Assembly: GCA_958418815.1 (NCBI GenBank)
Contig: CATZGB010000047.1
Span: 1 to 17,885, forward strand
Length of the DNA: 17,885 nt
Reading direction: 5' to 3'
Source: an uncultured Bacteroidales bacterium
GTDB lineage: Bacteria > Bacteroidota > Bacteroidia > Bacteroidales > Muribaculaceae
Below, piece after piece: positions 1-7,731 of this stretch (positions are counted from its first letter, which is position 1; each line of letters begins with the position of its first letter). The notes under the pieces were generated by a model that was not told the DNA's origin, did not search any database, and saw only the letters and a list, made by a program, of their open reading frames with translations. The position numbers were made by a program, and so were the translations under genes.

Positions 1-194
1 TGCTGATAGTGGGATTTATCGGTAGATTTTTTTGCTTTGGGGCGTTTGATTTTACCTTCGGCTATGAGACGTTCCTTCTCGGCTCGGATACGGTCAAGAA
101 GGACGGATGCCGGTTCATCGTTGGAGTCTTGAGGCACGAGTTTGCCACGTATGGCGAGGTCGAGTATGCGCTGACGCAGTTTCTGAGTATTCAT
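1..194 (-). CDS. hsdS: Type I restriction enzyme specificity subunit HsdS (N-terminal part, runs off the window)
   Basis: The ATG at 194 opens a reading frame that stays open to base 1, so only the first 64 residues are present. The start MNTQKLRQRILDLAIRGKLV followed by PQDSNDEPASVLLDRIR and a lysine-rich stretch is the conserved N-terminal helix region of many Bacteroidales type I S subunits. That region precedes the first target-recognition domain, which lies outside the window. HsdS gives the methylase and restriction complex its DNA sequence specificity. The gene starts 5 nt after the stop of the GIY-YIG gene and is the last visible member of the operon. Whether it is full length, or is followed by silent hsdS cassettes, cannot be seen here. 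Confidence 0.85.
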   Translation of the reverse strand, partial: MNTQKLRQRILDLAIRGKLVPQDSNDEPASVLLDRIRAEKERLIAEGKIKRPKAKKSTDKSHYQ

Positions 195-199
195 AATTG

Positions 200-1024
200 T
201 CACTTATTACGATAAATCTCATCAAGGGTCTGTCCCTTATCGTTTTTCCATTCTACCCAGCCATTTGAGCTGCACCCTCCGCAGATACTGGCGGCTGTAC
301 TTGGACTTGAAAAAGAAATGTCGGATGTCAACACCGGGTTACCGTTGTCATTCATCTGAGAGTAATCCTTGATTATCGTTTCTCGCCTTGCAATAGCGTG
401 GCATGAGCTGACTGCATCTTTGGATAACACACTATCTCGCAATACCGTAAACCCGTTACCATCATATACCCCTCTTGCATTCGCACCTCTACGCTTAAAA
501 TGGAAAACGGGTAGTTGATTAATCGAAGCTATTTCAAAAATACTTATACCAATGAATGATGTCAGGAATTTTATGTCCTCGAAGAACTCGTCCATAGCAT
601 CTTTCTGATATTCCGGAAGGTTCGGTTCTTTTGGAGTCTGTTTGTTTTCCTGAAGACCATAGCGGTTGATATGCTTTGCCTGTTGCACGGCAAGATATTC
701 CAGATATTGCACATCTGTTTTGGTCATATCCGCATCTTTTGAAACGAATATAAGAGCCTTTTGCCAAAAGGTTTTCTTTTGGTCATGGTCTTTTACCCTC
801 TCCCTGAAGTTTTCGGTTTCACCTATGTAAGCCTGCGGTTTTGCCATATCATCTTCGCCAATAAGGATATAGAATGCCGGCTTGTGTAGTTTCTTCTGTT
901 TGTCGAGATAGTCAAGATTAGAACGAGGTACGACAAACATCTGGCATATCTTATTGCTTATAAAAGCATAGCGGGTTCCTTTGGGATCTCCGTCCACAAG
1001 GTATGTAGTTACTGTCTTACCCAT
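200..1024 (-). CDS. GIY-YIG nuclease-domain protein with C-terminal DUF4357
   Basis: This 274-residue protein has a GIY-YIG-like domain: FYILIG at about 51-56, AYIGET at about 65-70, an Arg at about 74 and a Glu in YLEY at about 109, which fits the family's catalytic layout. The C-terminal 65 residues (FKRRGANARGVYDGNGFTVL, then FSSPSTAAS and a final NGW-EW-G-TL pattern) match DUF4357, a module often attached to restriction-associated proteins. The gene lies between hsdM and hsdS, starting 3 nt after hsdM, so it is co-transcribed with the restriction genes. It may be an accessory nuclease or modulator of the restriction complex. The domain calls are fairly secure; the role is inference. Confidence 0.85.
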   Translation of the reverse strand: MGKTVTTYLVDGDPKGTRYAFISNKICQMFVVPRSNLDYLDKQKKLHKPAFYILIGEDDMAKPQAYIGETENFRERVKDHDQKKTFWQKALIFVSKDADMTKTDVQYLEYLAVQQAKHINRYGLQENKQTPKEPNLPEYQKDAMDEFFEDIKFLTSFIGISIFEIASINQLPVFHFKRRGANARGVYDGNGFTVLRDSVLSKDAVSSCHAIARRETIIKDYSQMNDNGNPVLTSDISFSSPSTAASICGGCSSNGWVEWKNDKGQTLDEIYRNK

Positions 1025-1027
1025 TTC

Positions 1028-2455
1028 TTATTCGTTGACTTCGTTAAGGTTAAGCTCGGAAAACAATTCTTTCAATTGTGCGACCGCCGTAGCAATATTG
1101 TTGCTTTTTGTCTCAATGTCAGCCATTAGCTCGGCAAGGGTGCGGTCGTCGGTGTCCTCGATTTTAATCCATAAGATGTCAAGCGAGGTCTTGTCGCGTT
1201 TGAGTAGTTCTTCTGCCGGATATTTGCGCCAGCGTCCGTTTGGCTCAGTCTCGGCGTTGTACGTTTCCGTTCGCGCCGAAATGTTGTCGGGATTATAGCA
1301 GGCTACAAAGTCATCAAGATGGCGGCGTTCGAGCTTGTTGTTGGCGAGAGTATGTTTCACTCCGGTACGATAGTCATAGATCCATACATCGCGTGTAGGC
1401 TCTCCTTTGGTAAGGAACAATACGTTGGCTTTCACGCCCTGAGCATAGAAGATACCGGTGGGAAGACGCAGAATTGTGTGGAGATTAAAATCGGTAAGAA
1501 GTTTACGACGTATAGTCTCGCCAGAACCCTCGAAAAGAACATTGTCAGGTAGCACGACCGCGGCACGGCCTCCGCTTCGGAGCGACATCATAATATGTTG
1601 CAGGAAGTTGAGCTGATTGTTCTTGGTCTCTGTGATAAAGTCATCGCGCTGAATATCGACCGAACCGGCAGGGCGTGTGCCGAACGGTGGATTTGCGAGT
1701 ATGACATCGAAAAGTTTCTCAGGCTGCTTCTCCAGTGAGTCTGCACAAATAATCGGGCTACGGTCTGTGCCGATGCCATGCAGATAGAGATTCATCGAAG
1801 CGAGGGTGACAACAAGGGCTGTATTGTCGGTTCCGCTGAGTGCTTCGTTTCGCAGAAATTCACGCTTCTCCTTGTCCTGACTCTGATCCTTCATATAATC
1901 GAACGCAGCGAGCAGGAAGCCACCGGTGCCACAAGCCGGGTCGCATACAGTCTCGGTGATTTTCGGGCGGGTACAGTCAACCATAGCCTTGATGAGCGGA
2001 CGAGGCGTGAAATATTGACCTGCGCCGCTTTTCTTGTCCTGACCGTTGCGTTCCAGAATGCTCTCGTAAATCGCTCCTTTCACGTCACCTTCAAGAAGCC
2101 AGTCTTCTTCATCTATCATCGTGATGACCTTTTTGAGATAGACAGGCTTGTCAATCTTATTCTGTGCTTTTGTAAAGATTGTACCGATAAGATTCTCCTG
2201 ACGGCTTAGGAAGTCAAGAGTCTCCTCATATTGTTTCAAAAGGTCGGTACCGTCGAGAGCGGTCAGTTCTTCCCACTGATACCCCTTCGGTATAGCTGAT
2301 TCCTCGCCGAGTTCACGGTTCTCTTTATCCATTTTGAGGAAGAGAAGGTATGTGAGCTGAGTTATGTAGTCAGTAAATCCTACGCCCTGGCCCGAAAGAG
2401 TCGTGGCAAGTGTCCAGACTTTTTTGATAATTGATTGTTCTGTATTGTTTGCCAT
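1028..2455 (-). CDS. hsdM: Type I restriction-modification DNA methyltransferase subunit HsdM
   Basis: This 475-residue N6-adenine methyltransferase subunit transfers a methyl group from S-adenosylmethionine to adenine within the sequence chosen by HsdS. An N-terminal helical HsdM domain (residues about 8-140) is followed by the QYFTPRPL entry to the catalytic domain. The SAM-binding motif DPACGTGGF is at about 172-180 and the catalytic motif IV NPPF at about 255-258, both intact. The length is normal for EcoAI/EcoEI-type M subunits. It starts 13 nt after hsdR and ends 3 nt before the GIY-YIG gene, all on one operon. Nothing suggests loss of function. Confidence 0.96.
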   Translation of the reverse strand: MANNTEQSIIKKVWTLATTLSGQGVGFTDYITQLTYLLFLKMDKENRELGEESAIPKGYQWEELTALDGTDLLKQYEETLDFLSRQENLIGTIFTKAQNKIDKPVYLKKVITMIDEEDWLLEGDVKGAIYESILERNGQDKKSGAGQYFTPRPLIKAMVDCTRPKITETVCDPACGTGGFLLAAFDYMKDQSQDKEKREFLRNEALSGTDNTALVVTLASMNLYLHGIGTDRSPIICADSLEKQPEKLFDVILANPPFGTRPAGSVDIQRDDFITETKNNQLNFLQHIMMSLRSGGRAAVVLPDNVLFEGSGETIRRKLLTDFNLHTILRLPTGIFYAQGVKANVLFLTKGEPTRDVWIYDYRTGVKHTLANNKLERRHLDDFVACYNPDNISARTETYNAETEPNGRWRKYPAEELLKRDKTSLDILWIKIEDTDDRTLAELMADIETKSNNIATAVAQLKELFSELNLNEVNE

Positions 2456-2468
2456 TGTCGAATAAAAT

Positions 2469-5198
2469 TTAGGCTACATTTTTGTGATAGATTATGAATC
2501 CGGCGAGAGAAAGAAGAGCCTTGTTCGCTTCTGTGAGATTGCCGAATGCCTTTACAAGCTGTGCAGCCTGCGATTTGTCTTCTTCTCTTATATCCTTTAT
2601 GGTTACAGCTCCGTTGGATGCAATGTAGCGTACCACCTGCTTAATGACCTCAATCTGCTTATCGGAGATATTTCGCTGAAGCTGACCATACCAGAGGTTG
2701 AAATATTGGTTGGCCGATGAACAGAGCGAGTCGAGGCGGTCAATCTGTCCGAGTGCATAACGAACAAGCTGGATGATATTTGTCAATGCCTCCTTCTCCT
2801 CCTGTGTTGAGCGTGGCTTTACCTTCTCGCGGTTGAGAAGCGAATAACAGTTCCAAAGTTGAGAGACGTTGAACTGGGTATTTGCCCTGCGAAGCTGGAC
2901 AGACAGGTCACGAAGCATGGAATATGTCAACGGCTCACCTGAGTTATTATAGATTATTCGCAATGCCTCGATCTCGTCGGCATGTGTCTTGCAGTAATCC
3001 TCGAAAGCGGATGTCGTGTCCTGCGCTTCCTCCATTGAGAATCCCTTTGATATAAGGGTATCCTCTCCGGGCATCAAGGTTTTGATGAAACCGGCATTGA
3101 GAGTGAGCAGAAGTTCACGTGCTCTCGGATTATTAGCCAAAGGTGCGAACAGGCCTTTCCGCTCTAAGTTCGGCTCATTGACATCCCGATAAGGGGGCAA
3201 CGATGGAGACGTTTCAGGGTCGATTGCCTTGAACATTCGTTCCGACAGATCAGCCATTGTTATGCCGTGGGTCAGTTCGGTAAATTCATTACGCTGGCCC
3301 TCGGTGCATTTGGAAGAAATACGGGCCAGCCGGGCCGCAAGAAGTTTGAAATAACCGCCAGGAAGCTCGCCATGCGTCATCCGTTCAAGGAGTTTCTTGA
3401 ATGTTATTGTCTCAGTCGGGCCTTCATCTTCACCGGGAGCCGGAACTGTCTTCCCAGATTCAGTTACTCCGACCGCATCCACTAAGAAGAAGCAATCCTT
3501 GCTGAAAGCGTTTGGTGTCACGTTGCGCAGCACGTCATCGCCTATAGTGCGTGTGCCGCGTCCTTTCATCTGAATAAACAGCGGTTCCGAGCGGACATCT
3601 CGCAAGAAAATCAGGACTTCAAGCGGTTTGACATCCGTGCCGGTGGCAACAAGCGTACAAGTCACGGCAATGCGGAAATCCTTGTCGTTTCTGAAAGAGC
3701 GGATAAGAGCATCGCTGTCACCTGACGAATAAGTTATTTTCTGAACGAACTTATCATCATCCTCCTTGCCGAAGACCTCCTTGGCTATCTTGACAATATT
3801 GTTGGCATGAGCCTCGTTGAGGGCGAAAATCAGTGTCTTGGGAAGATAGTCAAAATTAGGTTCTCGCTGTGGTTCAATAAACATTTCAGAATAAACGGCA
3901 TCCTTAAACGTATGTAGGATAAGCTTAATCTGAGCCGGATTTATGATGGAGCGATTCAGTTCTTCCTTTGTGTAGTTCTGCGTTTCGCGGTTGGTGATGG
4001 TCTCTACCTTGCCCGTGTAGCGTGTCACCTGACGCAGTTTGTCTCCTACACGGATTGCTCCTCCGTTTTCGGTTTCCTGAGTCTTGATGCGATATACCCT
4101 TGCTCCTACATTGACACCATCAACTATTGACTTTTCAAGAGTGTAGTTGACAACGATATTGTTGTTGAAGAACGCCTTGGTTTCTGGCACAGGAGTTGCT
4201 GTCAAGCCAATCAACCGTGCGGTATTGAAATATTCCAGCACCTTCTTCCAGTTGCCATAAATGGATCTGTGACATTCGTCAATAACGATGAGGTCGAAAT
4301 AATCCTGCGGCAAAGCCGGATTCGGAGGAAGGTCAATATCTTCGGTAGTGTCGGATTCTTCGTCATCATCATTGTCGGTCGTTATCGGCTCTCCTTTCAG
4401 AAAAGCGAAAAGTCGCTGAATGGTAGAGATTACAACATTGGCATCCTTTGGTATGACCGCAGATTTCAGGCGAGACACACCAAAGATTGTATTAAACGGG
4501 TCGCCTGTCTCTGTCAGTTTGTATGTGCCAAATTCTCCCTCAGCCTGTTTTCCAAGGTTATTACGGTCAACAAGGAAAAGCACTCGCCGCATTTTGGCAT
4601 AATTCAAAAAGCGATAGGCCGCTGTTACAGCAGTATATGTCTTACCTGCACCGGTAGCCAATACCATTAAAGCGCGATTCTGACCGGTACGGAAAGATTT
4701 TTCAAGTTCGGTGATTGCTTCAAACTGACAGTCACGGAGTCCGCGTTTCTTCACCACCGGGAGACCTGCAAACTGGTCTTCTATTCCAAGCATCTTTACA
4801 ATCTCTTTCGGAGAGTGGATGCGGTTTATCTCATCGTAGGCCGAATCTTCCTTTTCTTGATTCTTGAAAAGGACAGATTCTCCATTAGACAGATAAACGA
4901 GAGGCAAGGGATTGGAATGTGTCTGATAGCAGCATGGAACTGCACGAGTGTAGTGCTCGGCTTGTTCGGCCACGTAATCAGCAGTTATATCCACCTCTTT
5001 GCGCTTGGCTTCGAGCACACCGACCGCTTTCCCGTTTATAAAAAGGAAATAGTCGGCTTCAAGATTGTTATCAAGCAATCCCTCCCGTATGGCAACAGCA
5101 GTTGATGCCGGTGTGTAATGGTCGCGGTCGGTGACATCCCAACCTGCGTCCTCAAACCAGCGGTCAATCTTGACTCTTGCTTTTTCTTCCGGTGTCAT
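2469..5198 (-). CDS. hsdR: Type I restriction endonuclease subunit HsdR (EcoAI/EcoEI-like)
   Basis: This 909-residue motor and nuclease subunit translocates and cuts unmodified DNA in complex with HsdM and HsdS. The N-terminal endonuclease domain shows a PD-(D/E)XK pattern: D49, then E63-x-K65 in VLEAK. The SF2 helicase core follows, with Walker A ATGAGKT at about 181-187, a DEAD-box variant DECH at about 307-310 and motif III TATP at about 333-336. A helicase C-terminal domain carries QMKGRGTRT, and a C-terminal region resembles the EcoEI R C-terminal domain. All key residues are present and there is no frameshift, so the subunit should be active. It begins 53 nt after the XRE regulator gene on the same strand. 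Confidence 0.96.
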   Translation of the reverse strand: MTPEEKARVKIDRWFEDAGWDVTDRDHYTPASTAVAIREGLLDNNLEADYFLFINGKAVGVLEAKRKEVDITADYVAEQAEHYTRAVPCCYQTHSNPLPLVYLSNGESVLFKNQEKEDSAYDEINRIHSPKEIVKMLGIEDQFAGLPVVKKRGLRDCQFEAITELEKSFRTGQNRALMVLATGAGKTYTAVTAAYRFLNYAKMRRVLFLVDRNNLGKQAEGEFGTYKLTETGDPFNTIFGVSRLKSAVIPKDANVVISTIQRLFAFLKGEPITTDNDDDEESDTTEDIDLPPNPALPQDYFDLIVIDECHRSIYGNWKKVLEYFNTARLIGLTATPVPETKAFFNNNIVVNYTLEKSIVDGVNVGARVYRIKTQETENGGAIRVGDKLRQVTRYTGKVETITNRETQNYTKEELNRSIINPAQIKLILHTFKDAVYSEMFIEPQREPNFDYLPKTLIFALNEAHANNIVKIAKEVFGKEDDDKFVQKITYSSGDSDALIRSFRNDKDFRIAVTCTLVATGTDVKPLEVLIFLRDVRSEPLFIQMKGRGTRTIGDDVLRNVTPNAFSKDCFFLVDAVGVTESGKTVPAPGEDEGPTETITFKKLLERMTHGELPGGYFKLLAARLARISSKCTEGQRNEFTELTHGITMADLSERMFKAIDPETSPSLPPYRDVNEPNLERKGLFAPLANNPRARELLLTLNAGFIKTLMPGEDTLISKGFSMEEAQDTTSAFEDYCKTHADEIEALRIIYNNSGEPLTYSMLRDLSVQLRRANTQFNVSQLWNCYSLLNREKVKPRSTQEEKEALTNIIQLVRYALGQIDRLDSLCSSANQYFNLWYGQLQRNISDKQIEVIKQVVRYIASNGAVTIKDIREEDKSQAAQLVKAFGNLTEANKALLSLAGFIIYHKNVA

Positions 5199-5251
5199 GC
5201 TCCTATATCTTTATATTATCGGAAGTTGTAGTTCAAAAAAATAATCTCACA

Positions 5252-5497
5252 TCACTTTTCTCCATAGTTTAACTCCGGCTCAGATGCAATGGCTGAATCG
5301 TTAGGATTCAAAAGCGTGCGAACATCAATATGCAGGCACTCAGCAATATCGTGAAGTGTCTCCAGTGAAGGTTGAGCGGTGTTCGTACACCATTTTGAAA
5401 CCGTTGCAGGGTCTTTGCCGAGTTCTCGCGCAAGCCATAGATTAGTCCTGTGCTGCTCTGCAAGCACTACTTTGATTCGGTTGATATACTTTGCCAT
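5252..5497 (-). CDS. XRE-family helix-turn-helix regulator of the restriction operon
   Basis: This is a small Cro/C1-type DNA-binding protein of 81 residues from the ATG at 5497 (MAKYINRIKVVL). A helix-turn-helix pattern (NLWLARELGKDPATVSKWC) is followed by helices ending in LHIDVRTLLNP. The open frame extends upstream to a TTG at 5524, but that codon lies inside the -7 promoter box, so the ATG at 5497 is the better start. It is the first gene of the hsd operon and probably controls its own promoter, which carries an inverted repeat over the transcription start. Such small regulators (controller-protein-like) commonly time expression of restriction against methylation; that role is inferred from position. 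Confidence 0.88.
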   Translation of the reverse strand: MAKYINRIKVVLAEQHRTNLWLARELGKDPATVSKWCTNTAQPSLETLHDIAECLHIDVRTLLNPNDSAIASEPELNYGEK

Positions 5498-5507
5498 AGT
5501 CTGTGCG

Positions 5508-5526
5508 ATTTGCGAATTATGCAAAT
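5508..5526. promoter_or_regulatory. Inverted repeat, candidate operator for the XRE regulator
   Basis: ATTTGC (5508-5513) and GCAAAT (5521-5526) form a perfect 6-bp inverted repeat separated by 7 bp. The repeat covers the predicted transcription start and part of the -7 box of the hsd operon promoter. A dimeric helix-turn-helix protein bound here would block the promoter, consistent with autoregulation by the XRE protein. This is inferred from position and symmetry only. Confidence 0.4.
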
Positions 5527-5551
5527 TTAGTGATAAATTTTGGAACTACAA
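5522..5551 (-). promoter_or_regulatory. Promoter of the XRE-hsdR-hsdM-hsdS operon (Bacteroidota type)
   Basis: On the minus strand, TAAATTTG (5522-5529) fits the -7 consensus TAnnTTTG. A TTG at 5549-5551 lies 19 nt upstream, which is the expected place for the -33 element. Transcription would start near 5515, about 18 nt before the XRE start codon at 5497. Both elements and their spacing fit, making this the best-supported promoter in the window. Confidence 0.6.
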
Positions 5552-5597
5552 TAAAATATGCTGAGAAACATTATAGACAAATAAAATTCAAAATCCA

Positions 5598-6296
5598 ATG
5601 GCTTCGATAAAAGTTAAGTTCCGGCCCTCGACTGTTGCTGACCACGAGGGCACAATCTACTATCAGATTATCTATGAAAGGAAGGTGCGACAACTTCTTT
5701 CGGACTACAAAGTATTCCCGTCAGAGTGGGACGAATTGCGTTCAATGGTTACCACCACTCAGAAAAGTGAGCGAAAGGCATTCATCCGATCAATCCGTGA
5801 GCGCATCCGTTGGGATGTTGTATATCCCTATTTATTGAAAGAGTATCGCAACCGATGGTTTCTTATCGGCGAGAAAGCCACTAATCGCGTGCCGCAGGTC
5901 AATATCTTTGCCCTGGATCGTATTCAGTCAGTATCTGTTGACAAGGAACATCCATTCAAGAAATGCGTTGACTTTGATCAGGAACACTTCTTTGATGACA
6001 CAATCGGTGTAACCAAGGGAATACATGACAAAGCACGACGTGTAGTAATTAAAATTGACCGCCAACAGGCGCCTTACGTTGAGTCAAAGCCATTTCATAA
6101 ATCGCAGAAAGTGGAACAACGTTTCCGCGACGGCTCAATCCAGTTGTCGCTAAAGGTGGTTATAAACAACGAACTGGAGCGCCTGATTCTCGGCTACGGA
6201 GGTCATACCGAAGTCATTGCTTCGCCAGAGTTTCGTGCCCGAATTGCCGAGAGCATTCGTATCGCCGCCCGACACTATGAAAACCACATAGAATGA
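5598..6296 (+). CDS. Chimeric protein: tyrosine-integrase arm DNA-binding domain fused to the C-terminal half of a WYL regulator
   Basis: This is a 232-residue ORF with two unrelated parts. Residues 1 to about 74 (start MASIKVKFRP, then EGTIYYQIIYERKVRQLL and VFPSEWDE) match the N-terminal arm-binding domain of Bacteroidales tyrosine recombinases. From about residue 75 (VYPYLLKEYRNRWFLIG, later FALDRIQSV) the sequence is the second half of a WYL-domain regulator with its C-terminal extension. The integrase catalytic domain, and the winged-helix and first half of the WYL protein, are absent. The joint lies near 5817-5820 and is in frame. The gene diverges from the hsd operon. It may be the product of a deletion between neighbouring integrase and WYL genes, either a remnant or a new DNA-binding regulator. 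Confidence 0.8.
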   Translation: MASIKVKFRPSTVADHEGTIYYQIIYERKVRQLLSDYKVFPSEWDELRSMVTTTQKSERKAFIRSIRERIRWDVVYPYLLKEYRNRWFLIGEKATNRVPQVNIFALDRIQSVSVDKEHPFKKCVDFDQEHFFDDTIGVTKGIHDKARRVVIKIDRQQAPYVESKPFHKSQKVEQRFRDGSIQLSLKVVINNELERLILGYGGHTEVIASPEFRARIAESIRIAARHYENHIE

Positions 6297-6303
6297 CGTT
6301 CGC

Positions 6304-6603
6304 TTAATCATCCTTTTCAAAGAATTCAGAGGAGAACCATACAACAATATCCCAATCATCAGACGAGACAGACAGTATGGTATCTTTAGAAACAAGAAGA
6401 ACTTCGTCACGCAACTTCTGCTCTTCGGTCTGTTCCAATCTTTGATAAACAGGCTCTAACTCGATATTCCCAGCTCCGTCCTTTGCTCCCCAAAGGCCGT
6501 TGTCGGCTTGAAAGAGAGTCAATGGTTTCTGCCCGGTAAAGTTCGGTTCAATTTCAGGCTTAGGTTTATACTTGCCCGGCTGATGTCGTTTTCGTTTAGG
6601 CAT
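6304..6603 (-). CDS. Small WG-repeat-like protein of unknown function
   Basis: This 99-residue protein has a very basic, proline-rich start (MPKRKRHQPGKYKPKPEIEP) followed by LFQADNGLWGAKDGAGNIEL and a proline-tyrosine pair. That pattern resembles a single WG (Trp-Gly) repeat unit, seen in beta-rich scaffold proteins. The C-terminal half is acidic. It is the last gene of the six-gene minus-strand cassette and overlaps the end of the metallophosphoesterase gene by 8 nt, so translation is probably coupled. It ends 7 nt from the convergent chimeric gene. The WG-repeat match is weak; otherwise it is a hypothetical protein. Confidence 0.7.
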   Translation of the reverse strand: MPKRKRHQPGKYKPKPEIEPNFTGQKPLTLFQADNGLWGAKDGAGNIELEPVYQRLEQTEEQKLRDEVLLVSKDTILSVSSDDWDIVVWFSSEFFEKDD

Positions 6604-7198
6604 TGCTGAGGGTGATTAGATTTGGAGTGTTGAGAATCGTGTAGTCAGCGTTCATAATCGCCCCATTGGAGTATATGACACCGAGTTGTTCCAAGATGCC
6701 GTGTTGGGCGTGGATATGACCGAAGAGATGGGCTTTAAGATGAAGGTCTGATAACTTCATCAATATTTCTTCAGATCCGTAGTTGATATTATCATCAAAG
6801 TCAAGTATGCCGTATGCCGGAGAATGAGTTATCAAAACGTCAGTATTACTGGGAATTTTAGCATAGTTGCGGCACTGTCGTTCGGTTACGCAATCTTCCA
6901 GAAACATCGGAACACCATAAAACTTGACACCATCAATCTCAATTCCTGAGTTGGAGAGTTGATGCACGTTGTCAGGTAATCCGCCAATGTTGGCTCCATA
7001 GAGGCAATCGTCATGGTTGCCACATATAAAGATTTTATGTTTGTATGGCAAGTCACAAAACCAGTTGAGGAAATCAAGGGCCTCCTGTTCTGTGCCAACC
7101 ATACAGAAGTCACCTGAATGTACTACCACATCGGCCTCAGGTAAATCCCGGAGCCGATGGTGGCAGTTGTGAGTGTCGGAAAGGTGGAGTATTTTCAT
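6596..7198 (-). CDS. Calcineurin-like metallophosphoesterase
   Basis: This 200-residue protein of the calcineurin-like phosphoesterase superfamily hydrolyses phosphoester bonds with a two-metal centre. The full motif set is visible: D8-x-H10 in LSDTH, GD with D30, GNHD at 60-63, H125 in THSP and GHIH at 160-163. It lacks the extra domains of the DNA-repair exonuclease SbcD and is close in size to small family members, some of which act on nucleotides, nucleic acids or phosphoproteins. Its start codon shares a base with the stop of the FtsZ-like gene (TAATG), indicating translational coupling. The substrate is unknown; the context suggests a nucleic-acid or nucleotide product made by its partners. 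Confidence 0.9.
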   Translation of the reverse strand: MKILHLSDTHNCHHRLRDLPEADVVVHSGDFCMVGTEQEALDFLNWFCDLPYKHKIFICGNHDDCLYGANIGGLPDNVHQLSNSGIEIDGVKFYGVPMFLEDCVTERQCRNYAKIPSNTDVLITHSPAYGILDFDDNINYGSEEILMKLSDLHLKAHLFGHIHAQHGILEQLGVIYSNGAIMNADYTILNTPNLITLSNA

Positions 7199-7719
7199 TA
7201 AAGAAGTCCTGATTCGATTGCGTTGAGTGCTTCCTTATCGGAATATTCAAAGGTATTCATGAAGTTAATATCCGGATAACGTTCAGTTAGTTCCTCGTTA
7301 TTAAGGACCTTGACAGGCAAGTCCGAAAGAGATTTAAGTGCCTCAGTTGCCTTTGTCAATTTACCTGAGCCCTCGAAAACGAATGGAATCGTTACGATTA
7401 GGACAACATTTTCAACACCATCTGATTGGGCAGTCTTCGCTGCAATCTCAGCGAATTTACTACCTGTCACGCCACCAAGACCGGCAAGGATGTAGAGCTT
7501 CTCTACTCCTTTCAGTTTGTCGGTCGGGAATGAGTCAGAATCACATTGAAGACTCAAGGTCTCAAATCCTTTTTTACCCAGTTCTGACAGGCGTTCCATA
7601 TCTGAATCTGCGAAAAGATATGTAGCCTCTTTAACCCAATGCGCATTGGCAACGCGCATTATCGTTTCAGCCATATTGCAACCGGCACCACCGACTGCAA
7701 GAATCATTGTCTTACTCAT
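7198..7719 (-). CDS. Minimal FtsZ/tubulin-like GTPase-domain protein
   Basis: This 173-residue protein resembles only the N-terminal nucleotide-binding half of FtsZ. Residues 9-13 (VGGAG, then CN) match the first glycine-rich loop, and FADSD at 36-40 sits where FtsZ has its ribose-binding NTD region. GLGGVTGS at 80-87 is a variant of the tubulin signature GGGTGTG, IPFVFEG at 111-117 matches FtsZ TKPFxFEG, and NNEEL at 140-144 matches the NDxL guanine-binding region. The protein ends before the T7 (synergy) loop that in FtsZ completes GTP hydrolysis in the next subunit, and the C-terminal domain is missing. The stop is coupled to the next gene by TAATG, so the short form looks natural. It may bind a nucleotide without forming standard filaments. 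Confidence 0.8.
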   Translation of the reverse strand: MSKTMILAVGGAGCNMAETIMRVANAHWVKEATYLFADSDMERLSELGKKGFETLSLQCDSDSFPTDKLKGVEKLYILAGLGGVTGSKFAEIAAKTAQSDGVENVVLIVTIPFVFEGSGKLTKATEALKSLSDLPVKVLNNEELTERYPDINFMNTFEYSDKEALNAIESGLL

Positions 7720-7731
7720 AGTTTGGTATAT

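Noticed and set aside
1778..2209. Plus-strand 143-codon open frame within hsdM
   Set aside because: It is antisense to the SAM-binding core of hsdM and has no recognisable domain, so it is a shadow.
5498..5524. Upstream TTG start for the XRE regulator
   Set aside because: The TTG lies inside the -7 box of the operon promoter, upstream of the expected transcription start; the ATG at 5497 fits the family's usual N-terminus.
5598..6296. The chimeric gene as an ordinary integrase
   Set aside because: No catalytic Arg-His-Arg-Tyr region exists; from residue 75 on the sequence is of WYL type.
7150..7200. Frameshift as the cause of the short FtsZ-like protein
   Set aside because: The sequence past its stop encodes the metallophosphoesterase from its first residue, coupled by TAATG, with no FtsZ-like continuation in another frame.
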